Positions 27,658-35,800 of a DNA stretch of 64,000 bases are shown piece after piece. The notes under the pieces were generated by a model that saw nothing but the letters and a program-made list of their open reading frames with translations, had not been told where the DNA came from and ran no database searches. Both the position numbers and the translations under genes were made by a program. Where the stretch lies: the NCBI RefSeq assembly GCF_009729095.1, contig NZ_VTGX01000002.1:682001-746000 (forward strand), written 5' to 3'. Numbering within the stretch: the first letter of the stretch is position 1; the number at the start of each line of letters is the position of its first letter. This stretch comes from Mycolicibacterium sp. CBMA 247 (GTDB taxonomy: Bacteria; Actinomycetota; Actinomycetes; Mycobacteriales; Mycobacteriaceae).

Positions 27658-28035
27658 ATGAGCGGAGTCCTCTACTTCGACGGCAACTGCGGGATGTGCA
27701 CCCGCAGTGCCAACGCCTTGACGGATCGGCAACGAACCGGGGACCTCCGCATCGCTCCGTTCCAGCAGCCCGGCACGGCCGAGCGGCTCGGTGTGCCTGC
27801 CGACCAGATGCTCGAAGCGGCGTGGTGGCAGGACTCGTCGGGAGTGGTGTACCGCGGCGCCGAAGCGATCAACGCCGCGGTCTCCACCGGGTTCGGGACC
27901 CGAATTCCGTTGGGGGTGTACCGAATTCCCGGCATACGTCAGCTGCAGAACGCCGTGTACCGGTGGGTGGTCACCCACCGGTACCGGTTCCCGGGCACCA
28001 CGCCGCACTGTGCGGCGCGGCCGGGGGACTGCTGA
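27658..28035 (+). CDS. DCC-family thiol-disulfide oxidoreductase-like protein (DUF393)
   Basis: This 125-aa protein opens with the defining motif YFDGNCGMCTRS (DxxCxxC), placing a thioredoxin-like CxxC pair at residues 11 and 14. Family members are thin thioredoxin-fold proteins, often near membrane or redox genes, with unproven activity. The C-terminus has a further pair of cysteines (HCAARPGDC). The gene is the second of an apparent unit (dehydrogenase, DCC, PHP). Confidence 0.88.
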   Translation: MSGVLYFDGNCGMCTRSANALTDRQRTGDLRIAPFQQPGTAERLGVPADQMLEAAWWQDSSGVVYRGAEAINAAVSTGFGTRIPLGVYRIPGIRQLQNAVYRWVVTHRYRFPGTTPHCAARPGDC

Positions 28036-28046
28036 GCGCGGCGCCC

Positions 28047-29051
28047 ATGGATCCGGTGGCCGCACTGCGTCAGATCGCGTACTACAAGGATCGGGCCAGG
28101 GAAGACCCGCGGCGGGTGATGGCCTACCGCAATGCGGCCGACACCGTCGAGGCGTTGTCCCAAGCCCAGCGGGAACGCCTGGGCGCGTCGAACAGTTGGC
28201 AGTCGTTGCCGGGCGTGGGGCCCAAGACCGCGAAGGTGATCGCCCAGGCCTGGGCCGGCCGCGAGCCGGACACCCTCGTCGAATTGCGTTCAGCAGCTCA
28301 GGATCTCGGTGGCGGCGAGGTGCGCGCCGCACTGCGCGGCGATTTGCATGTGCACTCCAACTGGTCGGATGGATCAGCCCCGATCGAAGAGATGATGCTG
28401 GCCGCACGCGACCTGGGGCATGAGTACTGTGCGCTGACGGACCATTCGCCGCGGCTCAAGGTGGCCAACGGGCTGTCCCCGGAGCGGTTGCGTGAGCAGC
28501 TCGACGTCATCGAGGAGCTCCGCGAACTCGCAGCGCCGATGCGCATTCTCACCGGGATCGAGGTCGACATCCTCGAAGACGGATCCCTGGACCAAGAACC
28601 CGAACTGCTGGAACGCCTCGACGTCGTGGTGGCCAGTGTGCACTCCAAACTCGCCATGGACGCGGCGGCCATGACCCGGCGCATGGTCAAGGCGGTCTCG
28701 AACCCGCACACCGACGTCCTGGGGCACTGCACCGGGCGGCTGGTGACCGGCGGACGCGGCGTACGGCCGGAGTCGAAGTTCGATGCCGAGAAGGTTTTCA
28801 CCGCCTGCCTCGACCACGGCACCGCTGTCGAGATCAACTCCCGCCCGGAACGGCGCGATCCACCCACCCGGCTGCTGAAGCTGGCGCTCGACATCGGCTG
28901 CCTGTTCAGCATCGACACCGATTCCCACGCACCCGGCCAGCTCGAGTTCCTCGGCTACGGAGCCCAGCGGGCGCTGGATGCCGAGGTGCCGATCGAGCGG
29001 ATCGTCAACACCTGGCCCGCTGAGCGGTTGTTGGAGTGGGCCGCCGGCTGA
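28047..29051 (+). CDS. HhH plus PHP-domain phosphoesterase (PolX-like without polymerase), Rv3856c-like
   Basis: This 334-aa protein has an N-terminal helix-hairpin-helix (SLPGVGPKTAKVIAQAW, about residues 53-69). It is followed by a PHP metal-dependent phosphoesterase domain starting GDLHVHSNWSDG (His101 and His103), with ALTDHSPRL, GIEVDIL, ASVHS, LGHCTGR and DTDSHAP providing further metal ligands. The arrangement is the C-terminal half of bacterial PolX without the polymerase palm, so a DNA-end or nucleotide phosphatase role is plausible. Start ATG 28047 is the first good ATG; no ribosome site decides it. The gene order agrees with Rv3857c-Rv3856c next to ethR in M. tuberculosis, by memory. 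Confidence 0.87.
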   Translation: MDPVAALRQIAYYKDRAREDPRRVMAYRNAADTVEALSQAQRERLGASNSWQSLPGVGPKTAKVIAQAWAGREPDTLVELRSAAQDLGGGEVRAALRGDLHVHSNWSDGSAPIEEMMLAARDLGHEYCALTDHSPRLKVANGLSPERLREQLDVIEELRELAAPMRILTGIEVDILEDGSLDQEPELLERLDVVVASVHSKLAMDAAAMTRRMVKAVSNPHTDVLGHCTGRLVTGGRGVRPESKFDAEKVFTACLDHGTAVEINSRPERRDPPTRLLKLALDIGCLFSIDTDSHAPGQLEFLGYGAQRALDAEVPIERIVNTWPAERLLEWAAG

Positions 29052-29054
29052 GAC

Positions 29055-29345
29055 TCAGGTCCCCGAGATGTACGGATCATGCTCGGCGAGAAGCCTTTCC
29101 ATGCGTGCCTCATCGAGCCGAACCCGGACGGTGGCCGCCTCCTGCTGATCGCGGATCACCTTGGCCAGGGTGAAGGCGCTGGTGACGAGGAACAGGACCG
29201 ACATTCCGAGGAACATCCGCTGCCAGGAGTCGATCGGTAGGAAGAAGATTCCGCCGAGCACGCCGAGGAAACTCACCCCGAATGCGATGGTGGCCTGAAG
29301 CGAGAACGCGGCGGTGACTTTCGAGCTGTCGTTGAGTGCGGTCAT
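29055..29345 (-). CDS. YiaA/YiaB-like two-helix membrane protein
   Basis: This 96-aa protein has two hydrophobic helices (about residues 15-35 and 44-64) joined by a short loop with a tryptophan (LPIDSWQRMFLGMSV), the YiaAB architecture. The C-terminal third is charged and helical (RLDEARMERLLAEHD). It converges on the PHP gene with three bases between stops. Function unknown; the family occurs singly in many actinobacteria. Confidence 0.8.
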   Translation of the reverse strand: MTALNDSSKVTAAFSLQATIAFGVSFLGVLGGIFFLPIDSWQRMFLGMSVLFLVTSAFTLAKVIRDQQEAATVRVRLDEARMERLLAEHDPYISGT

Positions 29346-29388
29346 GTCCGAAGCTTGGCGTACAACGAGATTCGCCGGATGCGTGAGA

Positions 29389-30024
29389 CTACTCAGATTC
29401 GGTGCTCAATCGGCGTTGCCACGGCCGTAGCGCGATCTCGGTTGCCTGCCGCAAGGTCAGAGCGCGAGCCTCGTGGCTGTCGGGTATGCCGGTGTCGACC
29501 ATTGCCTGAACGGCGCCGGTTACCGCGCCGACGAATGCACCGACGATCGCACCCGCGGCGATGGCATCGAGGTCGTCCGCGTACGCCGCCTGTAGGTGCT
29601 GCGCGATCTCCCGCTGCGCATCGAGCTGAAACTGCAGTGCCCGTCCCCGAATCGCCGGAACCGTCTGGACGAGCCGGAACCGCAGTGCGCCTTGTTCATC
29701 GGCGAAGTCGTGGCCGCCGTCGATCACCGAGCCGAGCGCACGCAACAGCACGTCGGCTGGGCGATCGTCGGGTCCGCGTTCGGCGATGGCATCGAGGGCG
29801 GCCAGTACCCGGGCGTCGGCACCGGGCAGCAGCACATCGTCCTTACTGGCGAAATAGCTGAAGAACGTCCGCGGCGCGATATCGGCGGCCGCAGCGATGT
29901 CAGCCACCGTCGTGCCGTCGTAGCCGTTGGCGGCGAACAGCTTCAACGCCGCGTCGACGATGGCGGCACGGGTACGCACCCGCTTGCGTTCTCGCAGCGA
30001 GGCTGCGGCGGTTTCGGCCGGCAT
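29389..30024 (-). CDS. TetR-family regulator of the adjacent monooxygenase
   Basis: This 211-aa protein has the TetR helix-turn-helix at about residues 30-60 (TTVADIAAAADIAPRTFFSYF) preceded by a basic arm (RERKRVRTRAA). The ligand domain is of the ordinary length. The ATG at 30024 replaces a longer frame that begins inside the operator region. It is divergent from an FAD monooxygenase gene with a doubled palindrome between them, so it likely controls both. Confidence 0.88.
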   Translation of the reverse strand: MPAETAAASLRERKRVRTRAAIVDAALKLFAANGYDGTTVADIAAAADIAPRTFFSYFASKDDVLLPGADARVLAALDAIAERGPDDRPADVLLRALGSVIDGGHDFADEQGALRFRLVQTVPAIRGRALQFQLDAQREIAQHLQAAYADDLDAIAAGAIVGAFVGAVTGAVQAMVDTGIPDSHEARALTLRQATEIALRPWQRRLSTESE

Positions 30025-30040
30025 ACATCGAGTGTATAAC

Positions 30041-30061
30041 TGCAATAATTGCAATATTGCA
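30041..30061. promoter_or_regulatory. Overlapping palindromes, operator of the TetR/monooxygenase pair
   Basis: Two perfect inverted repeats share four bases: TGCAATAATTGCA at 30041-30053 (6-1-6) and TGCAATATTGCA at 30050-30061. The centres are about 8-9 bp apart. They lie midway between the divergent start codons, 17 bases from the TetR start and 22 from the monooxygenase start. The unit TGCAAT appears three times, as expected for cooperative TetR binding. Confidence 0.7.
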
Positions 30062-30083
30062 CTGACTGCAGAAAGGTGTGGAC

Positions 30084-31223
30084 GTGAAGACGGTGCTCAT
30101 CGTGGGTGCAGGTGTGGCCGGTTCGACCGCGGCGTATTGGCTGGCGCGGCTCGGAATGACGGTCACCGTCGTCGAACGCGCCAGTAGTGACCGATCCAGC
30201 GGCAGCCCGGTCGACGTGCGGGGGCCCGCGTATGGCGTCGCGGAGCGCATGGAAGTGCTGCCACAGCTCAGAGATGCGGCAACCCGGGCCACCGGGATCA
30301 GTGCCGTGGACCGTCGCGGCCGGCGCATCGGATGGGCACCTATGCAACTGGGCAACGGGATCGAGATACCGCGCAGCGATCTGGCCGTAATCCTGGCCGA
30401 CGCCGGGCGCAATGCCGCCGAGTATCGCTACGGCGACACGGTCACCTCGCTCCGCCAGAATGCCGCGGGCGTCGAGGTGACCTTCGAAGGTGCCGAGCCG
30501 GAGGAGTTCGACCTGGTGGTGGGCGCCGACGGGCTGCATTCGCGGGTACGGGAATTGGCGTTTGGAACGGGCTTCGTCGAACACCTCGGCATGTACGTCG
30601 CCACCGTCGACCTGGCGGAGGCAGCCGAAGGCGACACCGTCCTGATGCACAACGAATCCGGACGTATGGCAGCGGTGCACCCGGCGACCGGCCGTGGCAT
30701 CGCCGCCTTCATCTTCCGACACCCGGCATTGCCTGACTACGACCATCGCGACTCGTCGGCACACAAAGGCGTCGTCGCCGACGCTTACGCCGGCATGGGG
30801 TGGCGGGTGCCCGAACTGGTGCAGCAGATGCGGGAGGCCACCGACATCTATTTCGACTCGGTCAGCCGCGTCCGCATGGACACCTGGTCGTGCGGGCGGG
30901 TCGTTCTGCTCGGTGACGCCGCCTCGTGTGTATCGCTGCTCGGGGACGGTTCGAGCCTGGCAATCGCCGGTGCGGCAACGCTTTCCGAGTGCATTGTGGC
31001 CAATCGGGATGATCCCGCGGCGGCACTGCGTGAATACGAGCGTCGGCACCGTCGTCTCGTCATGCCTCGGCAGCGCTGGATGGGACCGGGTTCCCGGGTG
31101 ATCGTCCCGGCCACCGCGCCCGGTGTAGTTGCGCGCAATGCGGCGCTGCGGGTGACCGGCGGTATTTCCCAGGCTCGTAAACTCACGCGATGCACGCGGA
31201 ACTCGGCATCGACACCGTCATAA
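30084..31223 (+). CDS. FAD-dependent aromatic-type monooxygenase (PHBH/TetX family)
   Basis: This 379-aa class A flavoprotein has the FAD dinucleotide fold VLIVGAGVAGSTAAYWLARLG at the N-terminus. Further on are the DG motif VVGADGLHSRVREL near residue 150 and the GD motif RVVLLGDAASCVSLLGDGSS, which contacts the ribityl chain. The GTG at 30084 is preferred to 30078 because GAAAGG lies 7 bases before it. Regulation by the divergent TetR is likely. Its 3' end overlaps the start of the membrane-protein gene by 34 bases. The substrate is unknown; TetR control suggests a small aromatic or xenobiotic. Confidence 0.9.
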   Translation: MKTVLIVGAGVAGSTAAYWLARLGMTVTVVERASSDRSSGSPVDVRGPAYGVAERMEVLPQLRDAATRATGISAVDRRGRRIGWAPMQLGNGIEIPRSDLAVILADAGRNAAEYRYGDTVTSLRQNAAGVEVTFEGAEPEEFDLVVGADGLHSRVRELAFGTGFVEHLGMYVATVDLAEAAEGDTVLMHNESGRMAAVHPATGRGIAAFIFRHPALPDYDHRDSSAHKGVVADAYAGMGWRVPELVQQMREATDIYFDSVSRVRMDTWSCGRVVLLGDAASCVSLLGDGSSLAIAGAATLSECIVANRDDPAAALREYERRHRRLVMPRQRWMGPGSRVIVPATAPGVVARNAALRVTGGISQARKLTRCTRNSASTPS

Positions 31224-31624
31224 CCCTGCTGGCCGCCGGCCTGATCTTCCTACTGGCACTGGTGCTCGGGGTGTGGAAGTACCGGCAGATGGCCACCAGC
31301 GAGAACCACCTGGCCCACCCGTACGTCGACATCGCCCACCGGGCCGCCCTGCTGTATTCCTTCGCGACGCTGCTGGTCGCGGTATTCGTCGAACTCAGCG
31401 CCTGGCCCACCTGGGTGAACCTCACCGCGGCGATGGTGCTCGTGCTGTTCTTCGTCGTCGCCATCGGCAGCTACATCGAGCACGGCGCCAAACGTGACAC
31501 CACCAACCAGTTCGAGCGGCCCACCGCCGGCCTGCACGCCGGGATGGTGGCACTCATCGTCGGCGAGATCGGCGGGTTCGCCGTCCTGCTCGCCGGATTC
31601 ATTGCCGCACAACTGATCCAGTAA
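31190..31624 (+). CDS. Small integral membrane protein, four predicted helices
   Basis: This 144-aa protein has helices at about residues 8-28, 52-70, 74-92 and 118-140, with a short polar loop EHGAKRDTTNQFERP. No motif beyond hydrophobicity is recognised. Translation starts inside the end of the monooxygenase gene, which indicates coupling, and the gene ends 9 bp from the convergent dinB. It could assist substrate or product transport for the monooxygenase, but this is inference. Confidence 0.75.
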   Translation: MHAELGIDTVITLLAAGLIFLLALVLGVWKYRQMATSENHLAHPYVDIAHRAALLYSFATLLVAVFVELSAWPTWVNLTAAMVLVLFFVVAIGSYIEHGAKRDTTNQFERPTAGLHAGMVALIVGEIGGFAVLLAGFIAAQLIQ

Positions 31625-31633
31625 GGCGCTGTT

Positions 31634-32851
31634 TCAGTACGGCAGCGTCGGCATCTCCACGCCGGGATCCCGCCCGACCAGGACACCGCGGGTCAACATC
31701 GCGTTGCCGAACCGATGCCGCACCTCGTCGATCGCGCCGTCGATCGCCACCGGGTCCGGCTGTGACTCGAACGGCAACTCCAACTGCTGGCTGCCCTGAT
31801 GGTCGATGTTGGACACCGCGAACCCGATCAGGGTCAGCCCGCGCTCGGCGATGACCGGCGCGGCCGCCGTCACCAGCACGCGGGCGGCGCCCAGGATCGC
31901 ATCGGTCGACGCGGTGGCCCGGGGCAGGGTGTGCGAGCGTGTCGCCCGGCCGAAATCGTCGAAACGCAAACGCAATACGACGGTGCGTCCGGTACGCCCG
32001 GCCCCACGCATGCGGCGGGTGATGCGGTCGACGAGATTGACCACCACGACATCCACCTCCGCGGCCGACATGGTGTTGCCGCGCCGCCCGAGTGCGCGTT
32101 GGGCGCCGACCGAACTGCGCCGCACCCCCGTCGTCACGCGGCGGCGATCGATATTGCGCGACAACGCATACAGCTGTCGCGCCATTGCGCCGCCGACCAT
32201 GGCGCGCAGTGCCGACTCGGGCAACTCGGCCACATCGGCGACGGTCTCGATGCCGTGGGCGTGCAGCTTCTCGGCAGTCTTGGCGCCCACCCCCCACAGC
32301 CGGCGCACCGGCAGCGGATGCAGGAACGCGAGCTCGCGATCGGGCGGCACCAGCAGCAGGCCGTCCGGTTTGGCCACCTGGCTGGCCACCTTGGCCAGGA
32401 ACTTCGTGCGCGCGATGCCGACGGTGATGGGCAGGCCCACCTGCTCGCTGACCTGTTCGCGCAGCCGTCGGGCAATCTCCACCGGGGTGCCGGACACCCG
32501 GCCCAATCCGGATACGTCGAGAAACGCCTCGTCCACCGACAACGGCTCGACCACCGGCGTGGTGTCGTGGAAGACCTCGAATACGTGCCCGCTGGCCTCC
32601 GAATAGGCAGACATCCGCGGCGGCACCACCACAGCCTGCGGGCACAGCGCCCGGGCCTGGCCGCCGCTCATCGCCGTGCGCACCCCGAACGCCTTGGCCT
32701 CGTAGCTGGCCGCCAGGACCACGCCGCCGCCCACGATCACCGGGCGGCCGCGCAGAGCGGGATCGTCGCGCTGCTCGACCGATGCGTAGAACGAATCGAG
32801 ATCAGCGTGCAGGATGCTCGCCGATGTGGTTTGTGAGCCCGACACGAACAT
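31634..32851 (-). CDS. dinB: DNA polymerase IV (Y-family, DinB1/DinX type)
   Basis: This 405-aa translesion polymerase has the catalytic N-terminus ILHADLDSFYASVEQRD, the steric-gate region, the acidic motif SVDEAFLDVSG and the thumb HhH (LWGVGAKTAEKLHAHGIETVADV). A C-terminal beta-clamp binding motif QLELPF is intact, as in mycobacterial DinB1 rather than the clamp-less DinB2. The start ATG at 32851 lies inside a LexA-like palindrome, which would make the gene damage-inducible. It is convergent with the small membrane-protein gene. Confidence 0.93.
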   Translation of the reverse strand: MFVSGSQTTSASILHADLDSFYASVEQRDDPALRGRPVIVGGGVVLAASYEAKAFGVRTAMSGGQARALCPQAVVVPPRMSAYSEASGHVFEVFHDTTPVVEPLSVDEAFLDVSGLGRVSGTPVEIARRLREQVSEQVGLPITVGIARTKFLAKVASQVAKPDGLLLVPPDRELAFLHPLPVRRLWGVGAKTAEKLHAHGIETVADVAELPESALRAMVGGAMARQLYALSRNIDRRRVTTGVRRSSVGAQRALGRRGNTMSAAEVDVVVVNLVDRITRRMRGAGRTGRTVVLRLRFDDFGRATRSHTLPRATASTDAILGAARVLVTAAAPVIAERGLTLIGFAVSNIDHQGSQQLELPFESQPDPVAIDGAIDEVRHRFGNAMLTRGVLVGRDPGVEMPTLPY

Positions 32852-32858
32852 ATGTTCG
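32845..32858. promoter_or_regulatory. LexA/SOS-type box overlapping the dinB start codon
   Basis: CGAACATATGTTCG is a perfect 14-bp palindrome. It equals the inner core of the mycobacterial LexA consensus TCGAAC-N4-GTTCGA, lacking only the outermost T and A. It covers the dinB initiation codon, so a leaderless or very short-leader transcript would be blocked when LexA is bound. Confidence 0.65.
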
Positions 32859-32875
32859 CATAGGTGGCGGACGGG

Positions 32876-33517
32876 TTAAGGAGTGTCGCCGTAGATGCTG
32901 GTCAGCCAGATGTGCGTGAGGGTGTCGACCACATGGTCGTAGTCGACCGCGGGTTGTTCGGCGCTCAGGGCAGACATCATGGTCCGCTCGTTCATCAGGT
33001 TGAGCGAGGTCGCGAGGTCCATGGCGGGAATGGTGTCCGGGGCGGCGCCGCGCTGGCGCTCGGCGATGATCACGGCCGCGGTCAGGCCGATCCACTTCTG
33101 CATGAGCCCGGACCAGAACGTGCGGAACTCCGGGCAGCTGTTCAGTGCCTCGGTGCCGGCGCGGGCCGTGGCGGGATGCGACCCGAACGAGCTGAAGAAG
33201 ATCTCGATGCCGCGCCGGATGGCCTCCCGTGGATCGGTGGGCATGGTGTCCAGCGCGCTGTCGAAACCGGTATCCGCGCGCTTGATCAGCGGATCGATCA
33301 ACGACAGCAGTACCGCTTCCTTCGACGGGAAGTAGAAGTAGAACGTGGGCCGGGAGATTCCGGCGCCTTTGGCCAGGTCATCGACCGATATGTCGGCGAA
33401 CTTCTTTGTTTCCAGCAGCTGCCCGGCCGTCTCGAGGATCGCGGCCTCGCGATCGTCGCCCGATGGGCGGGCGGCGCGGCGACCCCGTGGGGCGCGGGTC
33501 GTGCTGGAGGTGGTCAC
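32876..33517 (-). CDS. ethR: Transcriptional repressor EthR
   Basis: This 213-aa TetR-family repressor of ethA is very close to M. tuberculosis EthR through the DNA-binding domain: RPSGDDREAAIL, ISVDDLAKGAGISRPTFYFY and FPSKEAVLLSL. The ligand pocket residues around MQKWIGLTAAVI and LNLMNERTMM are also conserved in type. The GTG at 33517 gives the EthR start MTTS and has AGGG 8 bases upstream; the GTG at 33526 is a poorer option. It is divergent from ethA with two symmetric operators in the 78-bp gap. Confidence 0.95.
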   Translation of the reverse strand: MTTSSTTRAPRGRRAARPSGDDREAAILETAGQLLETKKFADISVDDLAKGAGISRPTFYFYFPSKEAVLLSLIDPLIKRADTGFDSALDTMPTDPREAIRRGIEIFFSSFGSHPATARAGTEALNSCPEFRTFWSGLMQKWIGLTAAVIIAERQRGAAPDTIPAMDLATSLNLMNERTMMSALSAEQPAVDYDHVVDTLTHIWLTSIYGDTP

Positions 33518-33547
33518 AACGAGCACCCTAACACCGCGTCGATTTTC

Positions 33548-33582
33548 TCAACAGACCGTTGACCGACTCAACACTGTGTTGA
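33548..33582. promoter_or_regulatory. EthR double operator
   Basis: Two inverted repeats in the ethR-ethA gap, TCAACAGACCGTTGA (33548-33562, 5-bp arms) and TCAACACTGTGTTGA (33568-33582, perfect 7-1-7), start exactly 20 bp apart, two helical turns. The arrangement parallels the 55-bp EthR operator of M. tuberculosis, which binds several dimers cooperatively. Site 2 ends 13 bases before the ethA start. Confidence 0.85.
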
Positions 33583-33595
33583 TACCGTCGGTCCC

Positions 33596-35065
33596 ATGAC
33601 CGAACACTTCGATGTTGTGATCGTCGGCGCCGGCATCTCCGGCATCAGCACGGCCTGGCATCTGCAGGACCGCTGCCCGACCAAGAGCTACGTGCTCCTG
33701 GAGCGTCGGGAGAACATCGGCGGCACCTGGGACCTGTTCAAGTACCCGGGCATCCGTTCCGACTCGGACATGTTCACCCTCGGATTCCGGTTCAAGCCGT
33801 GGGAGTCGGCCAAAGCGATTGCCGACGGACAGTCGATCTGGAACTACATCAACGAGGCCGCCGCCGAAAGCGGCATCGACAAGCACATCCGCACCGGCCA
33901 CAAGGTGCTCTCCGCGGACTGGTCCGATGCGGACAACAAGTGGACGGTGACGGTCGAGCACGCGGGCGAGGAGAAGCAGATCACCTGCTCGTTCGTGTCG
34001 GTGTGCAGCGGCTACTACAACTATGACGAGGGCTACTCACCGGAGTTCCCGGGCGCTGCGAACTTCAAGGGTCAGATCATCCACCCGCAGCACTGGCCGG
34101 AGGATCTGGATTACGCGGACAAGAAGATCGTCGTGATCGGGTCAGGTGCCACCGCGATCACCCTGATCCCGTCTCTGGTCGACGGCGGCGTCGGGCACGT
34201 CACCATGCTGCAGCGTTCGCCCACCTACGTCGGGTCACTGCCACTGGTGGACCCGATCGCCGTGAAGACCAACAAGTACCTGCCGAAGCACATGGCGCAC
34301 TTCGTCAATCGGTGGAAGGCCATCGGGTACAGCACCGGCCAGTATGTGGTCGCCCGCCGGCTCCCGGCGGTGTTCAAGCAGGTGCTGCGGAAGATGGCGA
34401 CCCGCCGACTGCCCGCGGATTTCGACTACGACAAGCATTTCAGCCCGCGCTACAACCCGTGGGATGAGCGAGTCTGCCTGGCCCCCAATGGCGACCTGTT
34501 CAAGGCCATCAGATCGGGCAAGGCCGATGTGGTCACCGACACCATCGAGACCTTCACCGAGACCGGCATCAAGCTCAGCTCCGGGCAGGAGCTGGCCGCC
34601 GACATCATCGTCACCGCAACCGGTTTGAACATGCAGCTGTTCGGCGGGGCGACCGTCAGCCGCAACGGCGAAGCCGTCGACCTGACCAAGTCGATGACCT
34701 ACAAGGGCCTGATGCTCTCGGGCGTGCCCAACGCGGCCATCACCTTCGGCTACACCAACGCGTCCTGGACGCTCAAGGCCGACCTGGTGTCGGAGTTCAT
34801 CTGCCGGGTGCTGAACTACATGGACGCCAACGGTTTCGACCGCGTCGAGCCCCAGCACCCCGGCACCGCCGTCGACGAGATGCCGTTCATGGACTTCACC
34901 CCCGGGTACTTCCGGCGTGCCATGGACAGCCTGCCCAAGTCGGGCTCGGAGGCGCCGTGGCGGCTCAAGCAGAACTACTTCTTCGACCTGCGCACCATCC
35001 GGTATGGCAAGGTCGACGAGGAGTCACTGCTGTTCACCAAACACCGTGCCGCAGTGACGGTTTAA
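33596..35065 (+). CDS. ethA: Flavin monooxygenase EthA (Baeyer-Villiger type)
   Basis: This 489-aa protein has the same length as M. tuberculosis EthA as I recall it. It carries the FAD motif GAGISGISTAWHLQ at residue 11, the Baeyer-Villiger signature FKGQIIHPQHWP, the NADPH motif IGSGATAITLIP, and long identical stretches such as QDRCPTKSY and LKADLVSEF. EthA oxidises ketones and activates thioamide prodrugs. The ATG at 33596 is 13 bases from the second EthR operator. The gene ends in a strong bidirectional hairpin at 35077-35122. Confidence 0.96.
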   Translation: MTEHFDVVIVGAGISGISTAWHLQDRCPTKSYVLLERRENIGGTWDLFKYPGIRSDSDMFTLGFRFKPWESAKAIADGQSIWNYINEAAAESGIDKHIRTGHKVLSADWSDADNKWTVTVEHAGEEKQITCSFVSVCSGYYNYDEGYSPEFPGAANFKGQIIHPQHWPEDLDYADKKIVVIGSGATAITLIPSLVDGGVGHVTMLQRSPTYVGSLPLVDPIAVKTNKYLPKHMAHFVNRWKAIGYSTGQYVVARRLPAVFKQVLRKMATRRLPADFDYDKHFSPRYNPWDERVCLAPNGDLFKAIRSGKADVVTDTIETFTETGIKLSSGQELAADIIVTATGLNMQLFGGATVSRNGEAVDLTKSMTYKGLMLSGVPNAAITFGYTNASWTLKADLVSEFICRVLNYMDANGFDRVEPQHPGTAVDEMPFMDFTPGYFRRAMDSLPKSGSEAPWRLKQNYFFDLRTIRYGKVDEESLLFTKHRAAVTV

Positions 35066-35076
35066 CTCGGCGAAAA

Positions 35077-35122
35077 GACGCAAAACTGCCCACTTTCCAC
35101 GGAAAGTGGGCAGTTTTGTGTC
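35077..35122. terminator. Bidirectional hairpin terminator after ethA
   Basis: A perfect 17-bp stem (arms 35081-35097 and 35102-35118) with a four-base loop extends to 21 bp through one G-T wobble. T-runs on both strands within the arms give limited U-tracts. It separates the convergent ethA and rraA genes. Confidence 0.9.
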
Positions 35123-35143
35123 TGCTCGCGCTGCGCGGGTGAG

Positions 35144-35623
35144 CTAAGCGGCCACCACCACGATGCCGTCTTCGTCGCAATAGGCGATCTCGCCCGGGAC
35201 GAAGGTCACCCCGCCGAAGCTGACCTCGACGTCGCGGTCACCCTCCCCGGTCTTGGTGCCCTTGCGCGGGTTGGTGCCCAGCGCCTTGATCCCGACGTCG
35301 ATGGTGCGCAACGCGGCCGCATCGCGCACCACGCCATGCACGATCACCCCGGACCAGCCGTTGTCGGCGGCCAACCCGGCGATGATGTCGCCCACCAGCG
35401 CGGTGTGCAGCGACCCGTTGCCGTCCACCACCAGCACCCCACCGTTACCCGGGGTGGACAGGATCGATTTCAGCAATGCGTTGTCCTGGAAGCAGCGCAC
35501 CGTGGTGATCGGCCCGGCGAACATGGTCTTACCGCCGTAGTTCTGCAACTGCAGATCGCAGCTGCGGACGTCGGGGTAGATCTCGTCGACCAGATCAGCG
35601 GTAGCGCGCGGTTCGGTACTCAC
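35144..35623 (-). CDS. rraA: RraA/4-hydroxy-4-methyl-2-oxoglutarate aldolase-family protein (formerly menG)
   Basis: This 159-aa protein matches M. tuberculosis RraA (Rv3853) across [53 protein letters not shown] and [18 protein letters not shown]. RraA-like proteins act as RNase E regulators or metal-dependent aldolases; the menG name is historical. The GTG at 35623 gives the family length. An upstream ATG at 35650 would add nine non-homologous residues and overlap the TipAS remnant. The gene lies downstream of the Rv3852-like gene, as in M. tuberculosis but with the orientations as drawn here. Confidence 0.92.
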   Translation of the reverse strand: MSTEPRATADLVDEIYPDVRSCDLQLQNYGGKTMFAGPITTVRCFQDNALLKSILSTPGNGGVLVVDGNGSLHTALVGDIIAGLAADNGWSGVIVHGVVRDAAALRTIDVGIKALGTNPRKGTKTGEGDRDVEVSFGGVTFVPGEIAYCDEDGIVVVAA

Positions 35624-35642
35624 CCCGCGATTATCGCAGCCG

Positions 35643-35783
35643 CTAGCCATCGAGACTTTGCACGATGATGTCGTGCACGAACTGGGCCAGACCAGGTTCG
35701 GCGTCGTCGTAGTAGCGGGTGAACCGTTCGTCGTCCAGATACATGTTGGCCAGGCAGATACGCATGTCGTCGCTGACGTCGCG
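35643..35783 (-). pseudogene. Remnant of a TipAS-domain (TipA/MerR-type) regulator
   Basis: Forty-six in-frame codons between two stops on the reverse strand read [20 protein letters not shown] and then [16 protein letters not shown]. This is the C-terminal signature of TipAS antibiotic-recognition domains (MYxxDxRFTxYYDxxxPGLAxF). The MerR DNA-binding part and most of the TipAS domain are missing, and a TGA lies immediately upstream of the remnant (35784-35786). An ATG at 35765 with about 40 codons could still be translated, but no ribosome site is obvious. It lies between the Rv3852-like gene and rraA. Confidence 0.6.
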
Positions 35784-35800
35784 TCAGGGTCAAGCCCCGC

